DNA from: Rhabdophis nuchalis
Taxonomy: Eukaryota; Chordata; Lepidosauria; Squamata; Natricidae
Assembly (NCBI GenBank): GCA_039707465.1
Contig: CM077646.1
Location: 77,710,715 to 77,774,714 of the forward strand
Direction of reading: 5' to 3'
Length of the DNA: 64,000 nt
In this document: piece after piece, positions 44,113 through 55,136 of the stretch
Numbering within the stretch: position 1 is the stretch's first letter
Layout of the letters: each line of letters starts with the position of its first letter
The notes under the pieces: model-generated
Told to the model about the DNA's origin: nothing
Database searches by the model: none
What the model saw: only the letters and a program-made list of their open reading frames with translations
Made by a program: the position numbers and the translations under genes

Positions 44113-44853
44113 CTGGGATGCCGAACCTATGGCACGTGTGCCACAGGTGGCACACGGAGCCATTTGTCAGGGCATGTGAGGCGTTGCTCTGTCAGCTGGC
44201 CAGCGCACATGCGCGCGCTGGCCAGCTGAGCTCAGCCTTTTGTAAAGCCATTTTGTGCCCTCCCCAGGCTCCAAAGGCTTTATAGGAGCCTGGAGAGGGC
44301 GAAAAGAGCCTCCCCCCATCCCCCACCCCCCCGAGACCCTCCGGAGGCTTCATGAGCTTCCCTGAAGCCTCCAGAACACAAAAAAACAGCCCTATTGACA
44401 AACCAGAAGTTCAGGAATGAACTTCCTATTTGCTCGTAGAGTCATTTTAAGCCCTCTGGAGTCTTCAGGGACCTGCAGTAGGCTTCCCTGAAACCTCCAG
44501 AGAACTAAAAAAGGCCCTACGAGCAAACCGGAAGTGACTTACAGTTTGCTCATAGAGTCTTTTTTTGCTCTCCGGAGGCTTTTTGCTCTCATGGAAGTCT
44601 TCTGAAGGTCCCTGAAGCCTCCGGAGGGCCTCTGGGGGGGTGGGGGCTGTTTCTGCCCTCCCCAGGCTCCTATAAAGCCTCTGGAGCCTGGATAGGGCAA
44701 AAAAAGCATGCCAAAAATGGGGGGAGCGCCTGCCATGCATGTATGCACACTGGGGGGTCGCGCATTGCATTATGCGTTTGGGATGCCTGCACATGACCCC
44801 CCTGTGCTCCCCCCACTTATGGCACATGAGCCAAAAACGGTTCGCCATCGCTG
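44113..44853. mobile_element. hAT element (CAGTGATGGCGAACC family)
   Basis: Ends CTGGGATGCCGAACC and GGTTCGCCATCGCTG. Flanks ccctatac and tcctatac agree at 7 of 8, and they rejoin a split CR1. 741 bp, with repeated gcttcaggg/ccctgaagcc inverted words. No transposase; interior frames are shadows. Confidence 0.85.
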
Positions 44854-44912
44854 TCCTATACTATTTCAGACAAGACCTCCAAAGTTCCTTCCAACTGTTA
44901 TTCTGTTAATAA

Positions 44913-45017
44913 GCTTTTGTTGCTCACATGAACCTACAATATTAAAACTTAAGATGAAATTCACAGCAAGAGCAAAATCTGATCTTTTAAATGTACAGTT
45001 GTTGTCATATCAGTATC
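44913..45017. other. short unique spacer
   Basis: Lies between the CR1 remainder and the next hAT. Nothing recognised. Confidence 0.4.
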
Positions 45018-45025
45018 ATTCAGCC

Positions 45026-46690
45026 CAGTGGCGTAGCGTGGGTTGTCAGCACCCGGGGCAAGGCAAGTAATTTGCGCCCCCTAACCCGGCGACCCGGCGG
45101 CCCGGATCGGATTCGCACAGCCAGCACTGCAGAGAGAGTGAGTGAGCCAGGCAGGGGCAGAGAGCTGCGAGTGCGAGCGCGCCCCCCCAGATGTTGCGCC
45201 CGGCCCACCCTGCACCCCCCACGCTACGCCTCTGCTTGGAGAAGCCTCTTCTGGCAGGAAGGGAGTCCCAGGAGGGAAGCTGAAGGTGCAGGAGAAGAGA
45301 AAGGGGAGGGGAGGCTGTTTTCTGCAGTCTTCCTGTTGTCTTTTTACAGACCTCCATTTTACAGACAGAAATACGACCACAATTGAGTTCAACGCTTCTG
45401 TCGTTGAGTGAGACATTCGCTAACTGCGTTCTAACCCCATTTCAGGGCCTTTGTGGCCACAGCTGTTAAGCTGTTTTTAAAGTCTTATTTAGCAATGGAA
45501 ATTTGGGGCTCCCTGGTGGTCATAAGTCCAGGACTGCAGGCATTTAGGGAAGAAAAACCTAGGTTCTACCAAGAAATGGAGCCATGGGATTAAAATGGGG
45601 GTCCAGAACGCCCAGGGGGAGGGGGGTCCTTCGCCTGTCTGGGTTTCCCCCCCCCCCCCAAAAAAAAACCCCATAGCCACCTCTCCGACTGGAGAAGAAA
45701 TCTGGCAGTGAAACTGGGATATTATGGGAAGGGAAATCAGATACAGATGAACAGAGTTGGATGGGACCTTGGAAGTCATCTAGTCCAGCCCTCCCCCCAA
45801 GGAAAGCCGTATAACATTTCTGACAGATGGCAGCCACAAACACATTGGGAAATCAGTCAGGTCTTTGCCTCTATGCCAAAAATAAAAATAAAACTAGGCG
45901 TCCTCTTTTGGGATATTTCACCATTTGGGGTGCAGGCATTTTAATACAAATGCTCTTTCTGCTCTTAAGCGCTGTTAAGGGAGCAGACGCGAGAGGAACA
46001 CAAAACGTGGACAAAGCAGCTGGACCTCTTGAGGACACAGAGCAGAGCCCCCCCTTGACCCTTCTCCCTCCCACAGGAACATCCCCCCCCAAAGAAAAGG
46101 AGGGAGTCCCTGGTGCCCTCCGAAGCTGCCCAGCCTGGAAGCAGGACGAGGCGGCTGGAAGCGCTTCCCCCTCCCGCCATTGGCAGGACCATCCGACGGG
46201 CCCCGAGGGGGGAGGGGGAGAAGCAGCCCACCGGGAACCCACCTGAGTCGGAGGGAGCCGCCCAGACGCTCCGCCCCCCCCCCTTCCAAAGGGCAGGGAA
46301 AGCAGGAAAGCGAAAGTGAAAGTCTGCGGGTGGCGGCGCTGCTTGGAAACCACGTGATTGAAGGGAAGAGCCCCAAACGACCCCCACCCGCAGGAAAAGG
46401 GCGAGGCGCTTTGTCTCCGCGTCTCTTTAGGGCCCTTCCCCCCCCTTCCAGCGCTTCCTTTGCCCGAGGTGGGGAGGGGGGAGCGGGGGCGGGCGGGTCT
46501 TTGGCTCTGCTTGCAGAGAGGGTTCGTGCGATCGACGGGTTTGCTGCCCGCTTGCGGGGAAGGCAGTGCTGAGGGGTCCTGCCTGAGCAGAGGGCTGGAC
46601 TAGAAGACCTCCGCCGCGGGCGAGCGCGCCCCCCCAGATGTTGCGCCCGGTGCGGCCGGCCCCCCCTGCACCCCCCACGCTACGCCTCTG
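45026..46690. mobile_element. 1.67-kb hAT element (CAGTGGCGTAGCG ends) carrying foreign DNA
   Basis: Ends CAGTGGCGTAGCGTGGG and CCCCACGCTACGCCTCTG. Flanks attcagcc (45018-45025) and attcagtc (46691-46698) agree at 7 of 8. A second right end, CCACGCTACGCCTCTG, lies at 45219-45234, so 45026-45234 by itself looks like a complete 209-bp MITE. The stretch cgagcgcgcc...tctg is present twice (45174-45234 and 46621-46690). Between the two right ends lie 1.39 kb of unrelated DNA: a TA-target element fragment (about 45380-45540), antisense CR1 text (about 45738-45810) and a CpG-rich block (45960-46612). No transposase frame. Confidence 0.8.
45960..46612 (+). promoter_or_regulatory. CpG-rich promoter-like block with ISRE/IRF-type motif
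   Basis: Strong GC and CpG content compared with the AT-rich surroundings. In plus order: inverted CCAAT box (ccattgg, 46177-46183); GAAAGTGAAAGT (46312-46323), which fits the interferon-response/IRF pattern of two GAAA cores spaced by two bases; E-box CACGTG (46351-46356); GC boxes (gggggcgggcggg, about 46484-46497). These are the usual parts of a CpG-island promoter. Whether it is a captured host promoter or the element's own is unknown. The open frames here (133-140 codons) are GC-driven shadows. Confidence 0.5.
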
Positions 46691-46698
46691 ATTCAGTC

Positions 46699-47506
46699 TC
46701 CTTGAACATAGCTAAAGTTTCTTATAATGCTCATAAAATTTGGCAGACTTTTATTATCCATCAATGAACTCAGCACAAATTATAATATTTTATATTACAA
46801 TTATGTGTGTGTGTATGTGTGTGTGCGTTCTTTTGTTTAGACATGATCTTTATTTTTACTGTGTTTTTGTTTGCAATTCTGGTCAGTGACCTTAATAAAA
46901 ATATTCTTTTCTAATAAAATTGCTGGGCAAAATTGCAGCTGTGTTTCCCAGCTGTAACAAAGTCATTGCATATATCTATGTTGCAACTATGAAGTTGAAT
47001 GCCATAATATTAATTTATACAAGAATTAATAATGCAATTATGCTGAAGTATATGTTATGGAATGCCACTAGAGAGTTATATTCCAACCATTAATTTATTA
47101 CATACAGCTAAGTTACAGGAAACCAAGAGAAAGCAAATCCATGTTTTGTAGGCAAAATGCACTGGGAAGGCAAACATTATCTCATTGTAAAGTTAAATAA
47201 ATTGGAAAAAATTATCTGTGAAATAAATATTAAGTGTGTGGAAAAGAAAGACACTAGGGTTGATAAGGAAACACAAAGTGAAAAAGAACTTTTCTTTTCA
47301 GGGAACTTTCTTCATGATGCCTTCACAGAAAACAGCTTCTACCTAACCCTTCTTTCTAAAACGATAGTAGAATCGTTTATCCTTTCAATGGGACTCATTC
47401 AACCATTACAGGAAGACTTCAACAAAGATGACATTAGCACGATTACTCCAGTCCATCAGCCTTGCTCTCTTCCACCATACTCCATTCTGTTCCAACTTCT
47501 ATTTAT
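46699..47506. other. AT-rich sequence, nothing recognised
   Basis: Contains a short (GT)n at 46803-46827. The 155-codon plus frame at 47157-47624 runs into the next LINE tail and has no recognisable domain. Confidence 0.4.
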
Positions 47507-48045
47507 AATAATAATAATAAATAATAATATTTTTTTATTTATAAACCGCCTCCTCTCCCCAAAGGGACTCAGAGCGGTGCACAGGGAAATTAAAAATACT
47601 AATATAAAATACATAAATAGGTAAATAGATAAAATAAGAATTAAACAAAATTATCCCTGCGCTAAAATCCCCTATTAAAATTATGCTACAATCCCCTAAA
47701 ACCCAATTAAAGACGGAAGACTAACCTAGGCCGGCCAAGCAGAAGAAGTGTGTTTTCAATTTTTGACGGAAGGAGCGCAGGTCCGTAGTTGTTCTAATTT
47801 CGGGGGGAAGGTCGTTCCAGAGGGCTGGGCCCGCCACAGAGAAGGCCCTTCCCCTGGGCGTCGCCCACTGGCATAGCCTAGTGGACGGCACCCGGAGAAG
47901 TCCCTCTCTGTGGGAGCGAATCGGCTGCAGGGATGTATGGGGCAGGATCCGATCCCGCAGATAACTAGGTCCCGTGCCATGGAGCGCTTTAAAGATGGTA
48001 ACTAACACCTTGAAGCGCACCCGGAAGACGACAGGTAGCCATTTA
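47507..48045 (-). pseudogene. L2-type LINE 3' end, antisense
   Basis: Minus-strand frame 48020-47721 reads FKVLVTIFKALHGTGPSYLR, DRILPHTSLQPIRSHREGLL, RVPSTRLCQWATPRGR and FRQKLKTHFFCLAGLG, very close to the C-terminus of the frame at 41491-43593. The 3' UTR ends in the L2 motif and a (TAA)n tail at 47507. 5'-truncated at about 48045, just upstream of 'gacaggtagcc'. The two copies appear closely related in age. Confidence 0.88.
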
Positions 48046-48517
48046 TAGTTCTATTTTTTTCCTAATATTCAATTAAATGTCTTGGCCAATTATCATGGCC
48101 AGTTCTCATTGAGCTGACTTGGGAATTTGCCATTTTATAATTATTTTAAAATGTTATCATTATTATTATGGTAACCCTGAAGCTGTTGAATCATCAGTTT
48201 TGTATATGGATGGTGTCTTTTTGGCTTCATAAGCACCAATATTCATATTTTGGAAATTTGTACTCATATTTTACAAGCCAAAGAAATTAATCAACAGGCA
48301 TTTAGCACTTTGAGTTGTCCCTGTTCAGATCTAGAGCAGCCAAAGAAACTCAAGTGACAACTTCTGCTCAGGGAAGACACAAACTGATTCAGAAGTTGCA
48401 TATTCAGTCATTTGCGGGGACATGGAATGGGGGGGTGGGGTGTATCAAAATAGTTTATGATGATGACCACAACTGCAAATGCCAAATTTACTTAAAATGA
48501 CTGACCACTTTTATATG
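48046..48517. other. unique-looking sequence, nothing recognised
   Basis: No repeat ends or genes recognised. Confidence 0.4.
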
Positions 48518-49459
48518 GCAAAAACATTTCTGAAAAAAAATGAATAAGCCCTCCCTGAAAATATTTAAACACATGCACAGCCGGTCCCCGCCATTTCCTC
48601 TGGTTGCTTGCTGTGCAAAAAACACAAAGTGAGGATGCAAGGCTGGAGCGTGGGGTGGAAGAGAGAGAAAAACATGCCCCACACACCCTTACCTAACAGC
48701 CACTCCCGCAATCCTAGCCGCTGTGCCCCTTCTGTCACACTAATGGCCACCGCAAAAAGAGTGGTAGGCCCAGTGACACAATTTCAGGGTTCCAAATAGC
48801 ATCCAAAAGTAAATCAGAGTCCAAGACAAAGAATTGCTCAAAGTTCCAATGTATTAAGAGAGCCATGTTGGCACATCTGGGAAAACCCAAATCTGAAGGC
48901 TTCCCAGTTTTCCCACCCAGTTGAAAGTTCAAGATCTTGTCCCGTCGTCCCCCCCCCACTCACAAGTCCATCACATGGTCCAATCTTCCACTGCCCTGCT
49001 GGCAGCTTCCACCCATCCAGTTCTGGTCAGGTGCAGAGGTGCAAAGACATAAAGGATGACCTTGGCTTTCTCGAAAGAATTTTGTTATGGCTACGTATCA
49101 TCCAACTCCGTACAATCCCCCCTCTCATTTTCCCACAATAGAAAATGCATAATAAAATAATAGAAAGTGTGGCAGGCCTGAGATCTACAAGAAATGATGG
49201 CTGTAGGCCTGACACACACATTGTGCCCCACTCCTTACCTACCGCCATTTACTCCTGCGGCTGAGCGGTGCTTTGATTAAAAAGCATCCAGCTGACAAGC
49301 AGCTGTGTTGCACAGCAGCGTAACACAGAAGCAGCCATGGGTGACCACGCTCAGTGCCTCCTGCACCCCAAAAATAATACCTCCTCGAAAATAAGGCCAA
49401 GCACTTATTTTGGGTGTCAAAAGAAAATAAGACCCTTCTTATTTTGAGGAAAACACGAG
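48518..49459. mobile_element. TA-target DNA transposon, same family as 38668, with LTR-like insert
   Basis: 'aataagccctccctgaaaat' at the left and 'aaaataaggccaagcactta', 'aagaaaataagacccttctt' at the right match the element at 38668. The right terminus ends at 49459 before TA; the left terminus is eroded. 'gcagccatgggtgaccacgc' matches 'gtagccatgaggtgaccatg' there. About 480 bp in the middle is foreign. Confidence 0.65.
48755..49235 (-). mobile_element. possible solo LTR, second family
   Basis: On the minus strand it begins TGTCAGGCCTACAGCC at about 49216 and ends near 48770 in 'ttggaaccctgaaattgtgtca'. TG...CA ends, interior 'cttaatacattggaacttt' resembling a polyadenylation context, and insertion into a transposon support an LTR. 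No target duplication was found, so confidence is limited. Confidence 0.45.
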
Positions 49460-49693
49460 TATTATGCTTTTCCACAAACAATATTGATCCCCAAACAGCT
49501 ACCTAAACCAAGACAGCCCTAAGTGTGCGGAGTCCTAGATCTCTGATTTCATAATCGCATCAATGGGCATATCTGAGACCAAAGATCTCTAGAATTTTGC
49601 AGACCTTCATGAAACGTAAAGTTTTCTTTCAAAGACATTATAGTGGACTGGATCCTTTTGCTCTGGCACTGAGTGATAGAATTCATAGATCCG

Positions 49694-49775
49694 TTTTTTG
49701 AAACTTGGCATCTTTAAGATGTTGGGACTTCAACCCCCAGAATTCCCCAACCAACACCTGCCAACTTTGAAAAAC
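49694..49775. mobile_element. decayed palindromic hAT MITE fragment
   Basis: 'gggacttcaacccccagaat' and 'tccccaaccaacac' match the left arm of the MITE family at 5526. Termini and right arm are lost. Confidence 0.6.
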
Positions 49776-49799
49776 ACTGATCTACCGGACCCCCTTGGT

Positions 49800-50265
49800 T
49801 AATACTCATTTATGTGATATTGCAATTAGCTATCCCAATATGAAAGGGCACAGGTGCAGCTCTTTGAAAGATGAACAATCACAAGTGCACGTGCCAATTT
49901 GTTGCCAAGAAAAAGGGTTGTTTGTGAACCATTCATTGCAGCTTCCCACCCTTGGAGTCTTTAATGGGACCCCCGATTGTGTATGAATTCTGGACTTCTT
50001 TTTGCCTCTCCTGAGCACTTAGTAAACACACCATAATAGATTCTCTCTCTCTCGCTCTCGCTCTCTCTCTTTTCCTCTGTTCCAGAGCAACAGCAAACAA
50101 GCTGAAAAAATGGAATTTCACTGAGCCTAGCAGTGATTGCTATAGAGCACTGAAGAGGCGTAAAGCGCTTTGAAATTTTTCATCTTCCTTGTCATCACAA
50201 GAGCTGAGCATCATAATTTGTCTCAAGGACCAAAATTACTAAGATAAGTATTCATTGTAGCACTG
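49800..50265. promoter_or_regulatory. repeat-poor block, candidate conserved non-coding sequence (a)
   Basis: No transposon text. Balanced composition apart from a (CT)n run at 50041-50076. It reads unlike the surrounding repeat debris, which is why I single it out. Conservation cannot be tested here. Frames of about 60 codons are not convincing. Confidence 0.25.
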
Positions 50266-50369
50266 GTTTTTTTTTTAAAAAAAACACACATGCACACATT
50301 CAAATAGAAGGAAATTTCTTCCTTCCGTCGCTCTCCCTTCCCCATCTATACATGCACAAGCCTGAGAGA

Positions 50370-50900
50370 CCGAGTTAATTAATGGTTAACCGCTTTAAGG
50401 AATAATACTTAGAATTAGAAATAGGATTAACACTTGGGGAGAGGAAATGATTGGCCACTGCAGTGTAATGTCAGGGCAGAATAAAAGTGCAAATTACAAT
50501 TACCCAGGGAAATATTTACCAAATGGAGCTGAGCGAGATCAGGTTTGAAACTGAGATTTAGGTATGATTATTGTCACGGTGTGTAAGAAGATTTTTTTTT
50601 TTAAGAGAGGAAAAAACAGTGTTTGCAAGTGTACTTAAAGTAGCAACAACTTTCTCTTCCAGGGCTGTGTACGTCTCTATGCGTGCTTATGAGAGAGAAA
50701 GTTAGATCCAAACTACAGCTCTTTAAGCCAAGTTTTATTAAGTGCTGCCATTATGCGTAATTTACAGCAGAAACATCTTAAGCAAAATGTACATTAATAG
50801 TCATATATTTCTCTGTTCTAAGGCTGCAGCTTTTCTCCAGCAGCCATAAGAGATTTATTTCATTTGCCGTGTAATAGGGTGACACCTACTGGATCCATTC
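50370..50900. promoter_or_regulatory. repeat-poor block, candidate conserved non-coding sequence (b)
   Basis: Free of recognised repeats. Contains homeodomain-type cores ('gttaattaatggttaa' at 50374-50389, 'acaattac', 'cattaatagtc') and 'atgcgtaatttacag'. The style is that of developmental enhancers in gene deserts. This is an impression from sequence only. Confidence 0.3.
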
Positions 50901-51595
50901 AGAGTACAAACTCAGAGTGGGACATGCCAATAGGAATATTTGGCTCAATTCGGGATCTAGTCAAAGGAAGAGAATAGTGGCCTCTGGGCCACTCCCTAGT
51001 ACTAGGCTCACAAAGAGCCTTTTAAGGCTAGCAATAAACATAGTCTTTCTTATAAGGACCTGCAATTTAATTTTTCCTGGTTTCCACAACTCAGAAGAAG
51101 CCTGTTGGCACCTTTACCAAGTAACACATTTTATTAAATTATTATTCTGCCGTTTTATTTTATTATTTATTTTATTTCTACCTTACAGGCATCAAGAAGC
51201 ACAGATAAAATACTACATTCAATAAAAAAATAAAGTTGGCAGGGGGCCTGCTCTCATTTCATGGGAGATTCAGAACTCTGCCAATCAAATTTTACTGTGA
51301 TTTTATATACTCACAGTACCTTGAACACTATAAAGGGGGAAATTATAGGTTCTGAAACTATGGATTTTAATATTAGAGCAAAATCCAAACACTTCTCTTG
51401 TTTTCTGATACAATATATTTGTATTGAGTACAAATACTTGACTTATGATCTGAAAAAGATGGACAGACCCACTTCATGTCCTTAAGACTGCCGTATCAAA
51501 TTCTGGCCACAAAAAATAGCAATTGTCTGCAACATGTTTTTAGTGTGTGTAGGTGGGTTATTATTGAAAGTTCTAAAAAGTCTTCTTCTCCTTCA
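50901..51595. other. unique-looking sequence, nothing recognised
   Basis: A T/A-rich 'attttattattta' patch at 51150-51180 may be an old LINE tail. Nothing else recognised. Confidence 0.4.
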
Positions 51596-51603
51596 CCCCA
51601 AGC

Positions 51604-51797
51604 TAGGGGTGAAACCAACTTACCTTTGCTACTGGTTCGCAAATGTGAGCGCACGCACCAACTCCACGCGGGTGCAGGACCTTCCGTGCATGCGCAGAGC
51701 ATAAAAAACGGAACGTGATGACATCCAAGCAGAGCCTCCTGCCGTTACTGCTACTGGTTTGTCTGAACCGGATAGAACTGACTGAATTGCACCACTG
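51604..51797. mobile_element. hAT MITE (CAGTGGTGGGATTCA family), copy 6
   Basis: Ends TAGGGGTGAAACCAAC and CTGAATTGCACCACTG. Flanks ccccaagc and ccccaggc agree at 7 of 8. The interior 'ctactggttcgcaaatgtg' matches copy 5. Confidence 0.8.
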
Positions 51798-51805
51798 CCC
51801 CAGGC

Positions 51806-52269
51806 TTTTAGAACACTTTTGTGTCACGTCAAATAAATAACCCTCCTCCCATCTCCCCTATTGCCAGTAAAAAAAAAACAAGACCAACAAACTCAGCTTC
51901 CTCACATTAGTGACTACATTACTAGGATTCCTTCTGCAGCCAGAAAAAGGTAGAGAAGAAGGGGAAGTAGCACTTGCCACCTGCAGCCAAAAACCTTTCT
52001 AGTGCTAACCTCTATTACTAGCCCATTTTGGCCTAATGATTTGTACTGGCTAGAAGTTTCCAGAGAAGTAACGTCCACTGTCCTTTGGGATTAGGATAAA
52101 TGAATAAGATTCCAGTTCATGAAGATGTACTGTCACGTATGCACAATAGTTTCATGGAGATGGGGCCTACAGTTCGGTTACCTGCACAACCTAGAGAGAA
52201 CTAATATGTCTTGGCATATTCAATTCTACCCAGGAGTATATCGCCTGAACAGAGCTACAAGAAATCAGA
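51806..52269. other. unique-looking sequence, nothing recognised
   Basis: No repeat ends or genes recognised. Confidence 0.4.
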
Positions 52270-52770
52270 ATACAGAATGATAGAGTTGGAGGTCTTTTAG
52301 ACCAACACCCTGCCCAAGGAGGACACCCTATACAGAATGATTGGACAAATGACTGTCCAATCTTTTGTTAACAGCCTCCAGTGTTGGATCATCCACCACT
52401 TGAGAAAGCAAACTGTTCCACTGATTAATTGTTCTCACTGTTAGGAAATGTCTCAACTGTAGGGTTGGATCTCTCTTTGAAGAGTTCCCATCCATTGCTC
52501 CTTGTCCTTTGAAAAGTTTTCATTCATTGTTTCTCATCCTGCTTTGGAAAATAGCTTGATTCCCTCTTCTTTCTGGCAACCCCTTAGATATTGTAATGCT
52601 GCTATCATGTCACCCCTGGTCTTTCTCTTCATTAGTTCCTGCAACTGTTCATTTGAGACTCTGGATCCCTAATATCTTAGTTGCTCTTCTCTACACTCTT
52701 TCTCAACATCTTTGTTGTATCATACAAGTTGGAACACACTGCATCTTGAATTTGACCCACAGATACCAGC
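52270..52770 (-). mobile_element. CR1 LINE 3' end, antisense
   Basis: Complementary CR1 text: 'gatagagttggaggtctttt', 'cctccagtgttggatcatcc', 'actgttccactgattaattg', 'cccatccattgctccttgtc', 'ttgctcttctctacactctt'. It covers the polymerase C-terminus and 3' UTR in order. Frames broken. Confidence 0.88.
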
Positions 52771-53133
52771 ATCAAACTTTTCAAGCATCTGTTCTATGGT
52801 TAATCCCGCTCTGTTAACTTTTTGTTCTTGTTCTTTGCTATGAACCAGGATGCAGCCTATCCCACCAATGTGAACCCTCTACAAATTACCAAACAGAAGT
52901 ATTTCATTTTTTTTAAAAAAAATAGTGAAACTATAAACTATTAAATACATGGAAAGTGCAGCAATTTTATTAGCTGCAGGTCGCTAATACTAAAATGGAA
53001 GTTTAAATTTGATTTTTGTTTATGAATAGGAGCTGCAGTTAGAGTCAAAGCACAATGCAAAGCAGTGAGTCAAAGCGCTTAAAAGATTGCCTTGCCTTAC
53101 CCAATCAGTTTTAGGCAGTAAAAATGTTGACCT

Positions 53134-53189
53134 CCACTAGAGGACAGCAATGTGTTCCTCTTTTTTATTCCTTAGCTGCCCTCTAGTGG
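53134..53189. promoter_or_regulatory. convergent pair of CTCF-like motifs
   Basis: Plus: CCACTAGAGGACAG (53134-53147), one mismatch from CCASYAGRKGGCRS. Minus: CCACTAGAGGGCAG (53189-53176), a perfect match. The two face each other with 28 bp between, and the 'ccactagagg' cores make an inverted repeat. Binding is inferred from motif only. Confidence 0.5.
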
Positions 53190-54540
53190 TTGTCTGAAAT
53201 TTTCCAGCTCAGATCTGGTAACCCCTTTAGATTTTATAAAACACACTGGAAAAGTGTCCTGTGAACAAATGTTGTTTGTGGATGTGCTTCTGTTCAGGTC
53301 TTCTCTGGCCATCTCTTTTTCCTCCCACAGACAGCTAGAATTCTGACTCACTCTGCTTGCTCAAGCATAATTGACTTATTTAGATGTGAGAGTTCATACC
53401 TAATGAACCAATTTTGGAGCAGTAGATTAAAGTCACTTCTCAAAAATTAGAGGTTCACAAAAGACACCTAACCTTGTTGGACCTAGTACTTGCCTTTTGA
53501 GGAACTTTGGCTTGTTGATATGCATTGTTTAGAGATTTGGAGTCCACTCAAATGCTACATTCTGTAGCCTTTATACAGTCTAAAAATGAATATGCATGGC
53601 CATCATTCGGCACAGAATGCAATTTCCCACATTGTTGTAATGATTTTAATCACGCCTGGTTTGCATTAGTCTCTTTCTTAACATTAAGGCATTTAATCAC
53701 TATGAATGAGGTGAGGAGGTGGGGAGAATGCCATTCATAGTCCTCAGCCTTGTCTGAATACCCAGGTTTCTGTCTGGTGCCTTGTGCCAACTTTGATTTC
53801 AATGAGTAGTCCTCATTTACCAAAGTAACTGTTAGCAGGAAAAGGTCCACGTGATTGCTTCACAACTCTTTAGTTTGGTCCTTGTGATTGTACACCGAAA
53901 TAACATTGAAGCAAACACTCAGAATCAAAGCAGTGCTCTAGGAAATCTTGTAAGGTCCCAATTGTGCGCAACTAGAAGTCAACAAATTATATGAGCACTG
54001 TAGATTCCAGCTGGTTTTGTAGAACTCCATTATATTTCGTGCACTGTGTGGTACTGTAGCTTTTGATATTCTTAAAGAACTGACAACATCTATTTCCTTT
54101 CAAAGAGAGCTGCTTTCAATTTAGCGGCATTCAGCAACCTGAAGATTGGAGTCTGCAAGGCACTCTTAAGAATATCGCTTTCAGATGACTGATGTTTTGC
54201 AGGTGGTGTTTGCAGAGAACCATGAAACACAGCTGCTGGTAAACCTTTGATGAGTGTAAGTAGAACAACATCAAAAAGCATGCTTTCTTTTGAGCAAACA
54301 CATGAAAGCACAAAACTGGCGGACAATGTCACAGCCCAGAATTCATTTTCATTAGCAGGCACAAATCAAGGGGAGGCAACCTGACTGTTTTATGGATAAA
54401 GATGTACCTTGCAGAGGAACAGAGACAATATATTAATAAAGATATGGATGGGTTTGAAATGTAAATTGATCATATTCACAGGGTTTTTTTTAAAGTATTG
54501 TCTCCTTGATTCTAGTTTAAATCCTAATGGTTAATATATG
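53190..54540. other. unique-looking sequence, nothing recognised
   Basis: No repeat ends recognised. A 90-codon minus frame (54362-54090) is open but unknown and unsupported. Confidence 0.4.
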
Positions 54541-54610
54541 GGAAGGAAGGAAGGAAGGAAGGAAGGAAGGAAGGAAGGAAGGAAGGAAGGAAGGAAGGAA
54601 GGAAGGAAGG
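54541..54610. repeat. (GGAA)n microsatellite
   Basis: Seventeen and a half perfect GGAA units. Perfect arrays of this length are usually highly length-variable. GGAA is also the ETS-factor core. Confidence 0.97.
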
Positions 54611-54832
54611 ATTTCCAATGATACCAGTCAATTTCCCACAAGGAAACATCTTGTGGAAGCTGGCAGGAAGTCAGAAGTCACTCCTGTTCTCACTGCTTTC
54701 CTGCCTGTCAATGGTCATTTTGTTTCCCTGTTTGGATATAAAAATGATGAGTCAATAAGGCACTAGTTTAATATCTAAAATGTGATACTTAACTCTGTAT
54801 AGTGTATACAGTATAATAATTCATTTAAAATA
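54611..54832. other. short unique stretch
   Basis: Nothing recognised. Confidence 0.4.
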
Positions 54833-54840
54833 GGCTTAAT

Positions 54841-55109
54841 CAGTGATGAAATCTAACTTTCTTTCCCATTGGTTCTGTGGGCGTGGCTTGGTGGTGGGGA
54901 GTCATATGACTGGGTAGGTGTGGCCAACTTTTTCTCTTTTTAAAACTTTTTTTCTTGCCTATTTGCCCAAATTGGCAGGAAAAAATGCTTTAAAAAGTGA
55001 GCCGCGCGATCCTCGGAAGGTTTTTTTTTTACTACCAGTTCGCAGAACCAACAGCAATCATCCCTACTGTTTGGCTGAACCAGGTCACACCGGGTGGGTT
55101 TTACCCCTG
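54841..55109. mobile_element. hAT MITE (CAGTGGTGGGATTCA family), copy 7
   Basis: Ends CAGTGATGAAATCTAAC and GTGGGTTTTACCCCTG. Identical ggcttaat flanks at 54833-54840 and 55110-55117. Contains 'ttctgtgggcgtggcttggt'. Confidence 0.88.
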
Positions 55110-55135
55110 GGCTTAATTGAAGCAGCACTGTATCA

Positions 55136-55136
55136 T

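Noticed and set aside
45871..46572. several overlapping 130-160 codon frames on both strands
   Set aside because: They lie in a CpG-rich block where stops are rare. Composition is Pro/Gly/Arg/Ser-rich in all frames, as expected by chance.
47157..47624. 155-codon plus-strand frame
   Set aside because: The C-terminal 45 codons are an L2 tail read antisense. The rest is AT-rich without domain similarity that I recognise.
54090..54362. 90-codon minus-strand frame
   Set aside because: No domain, no signal peptide pattern and no splice or promoter context.
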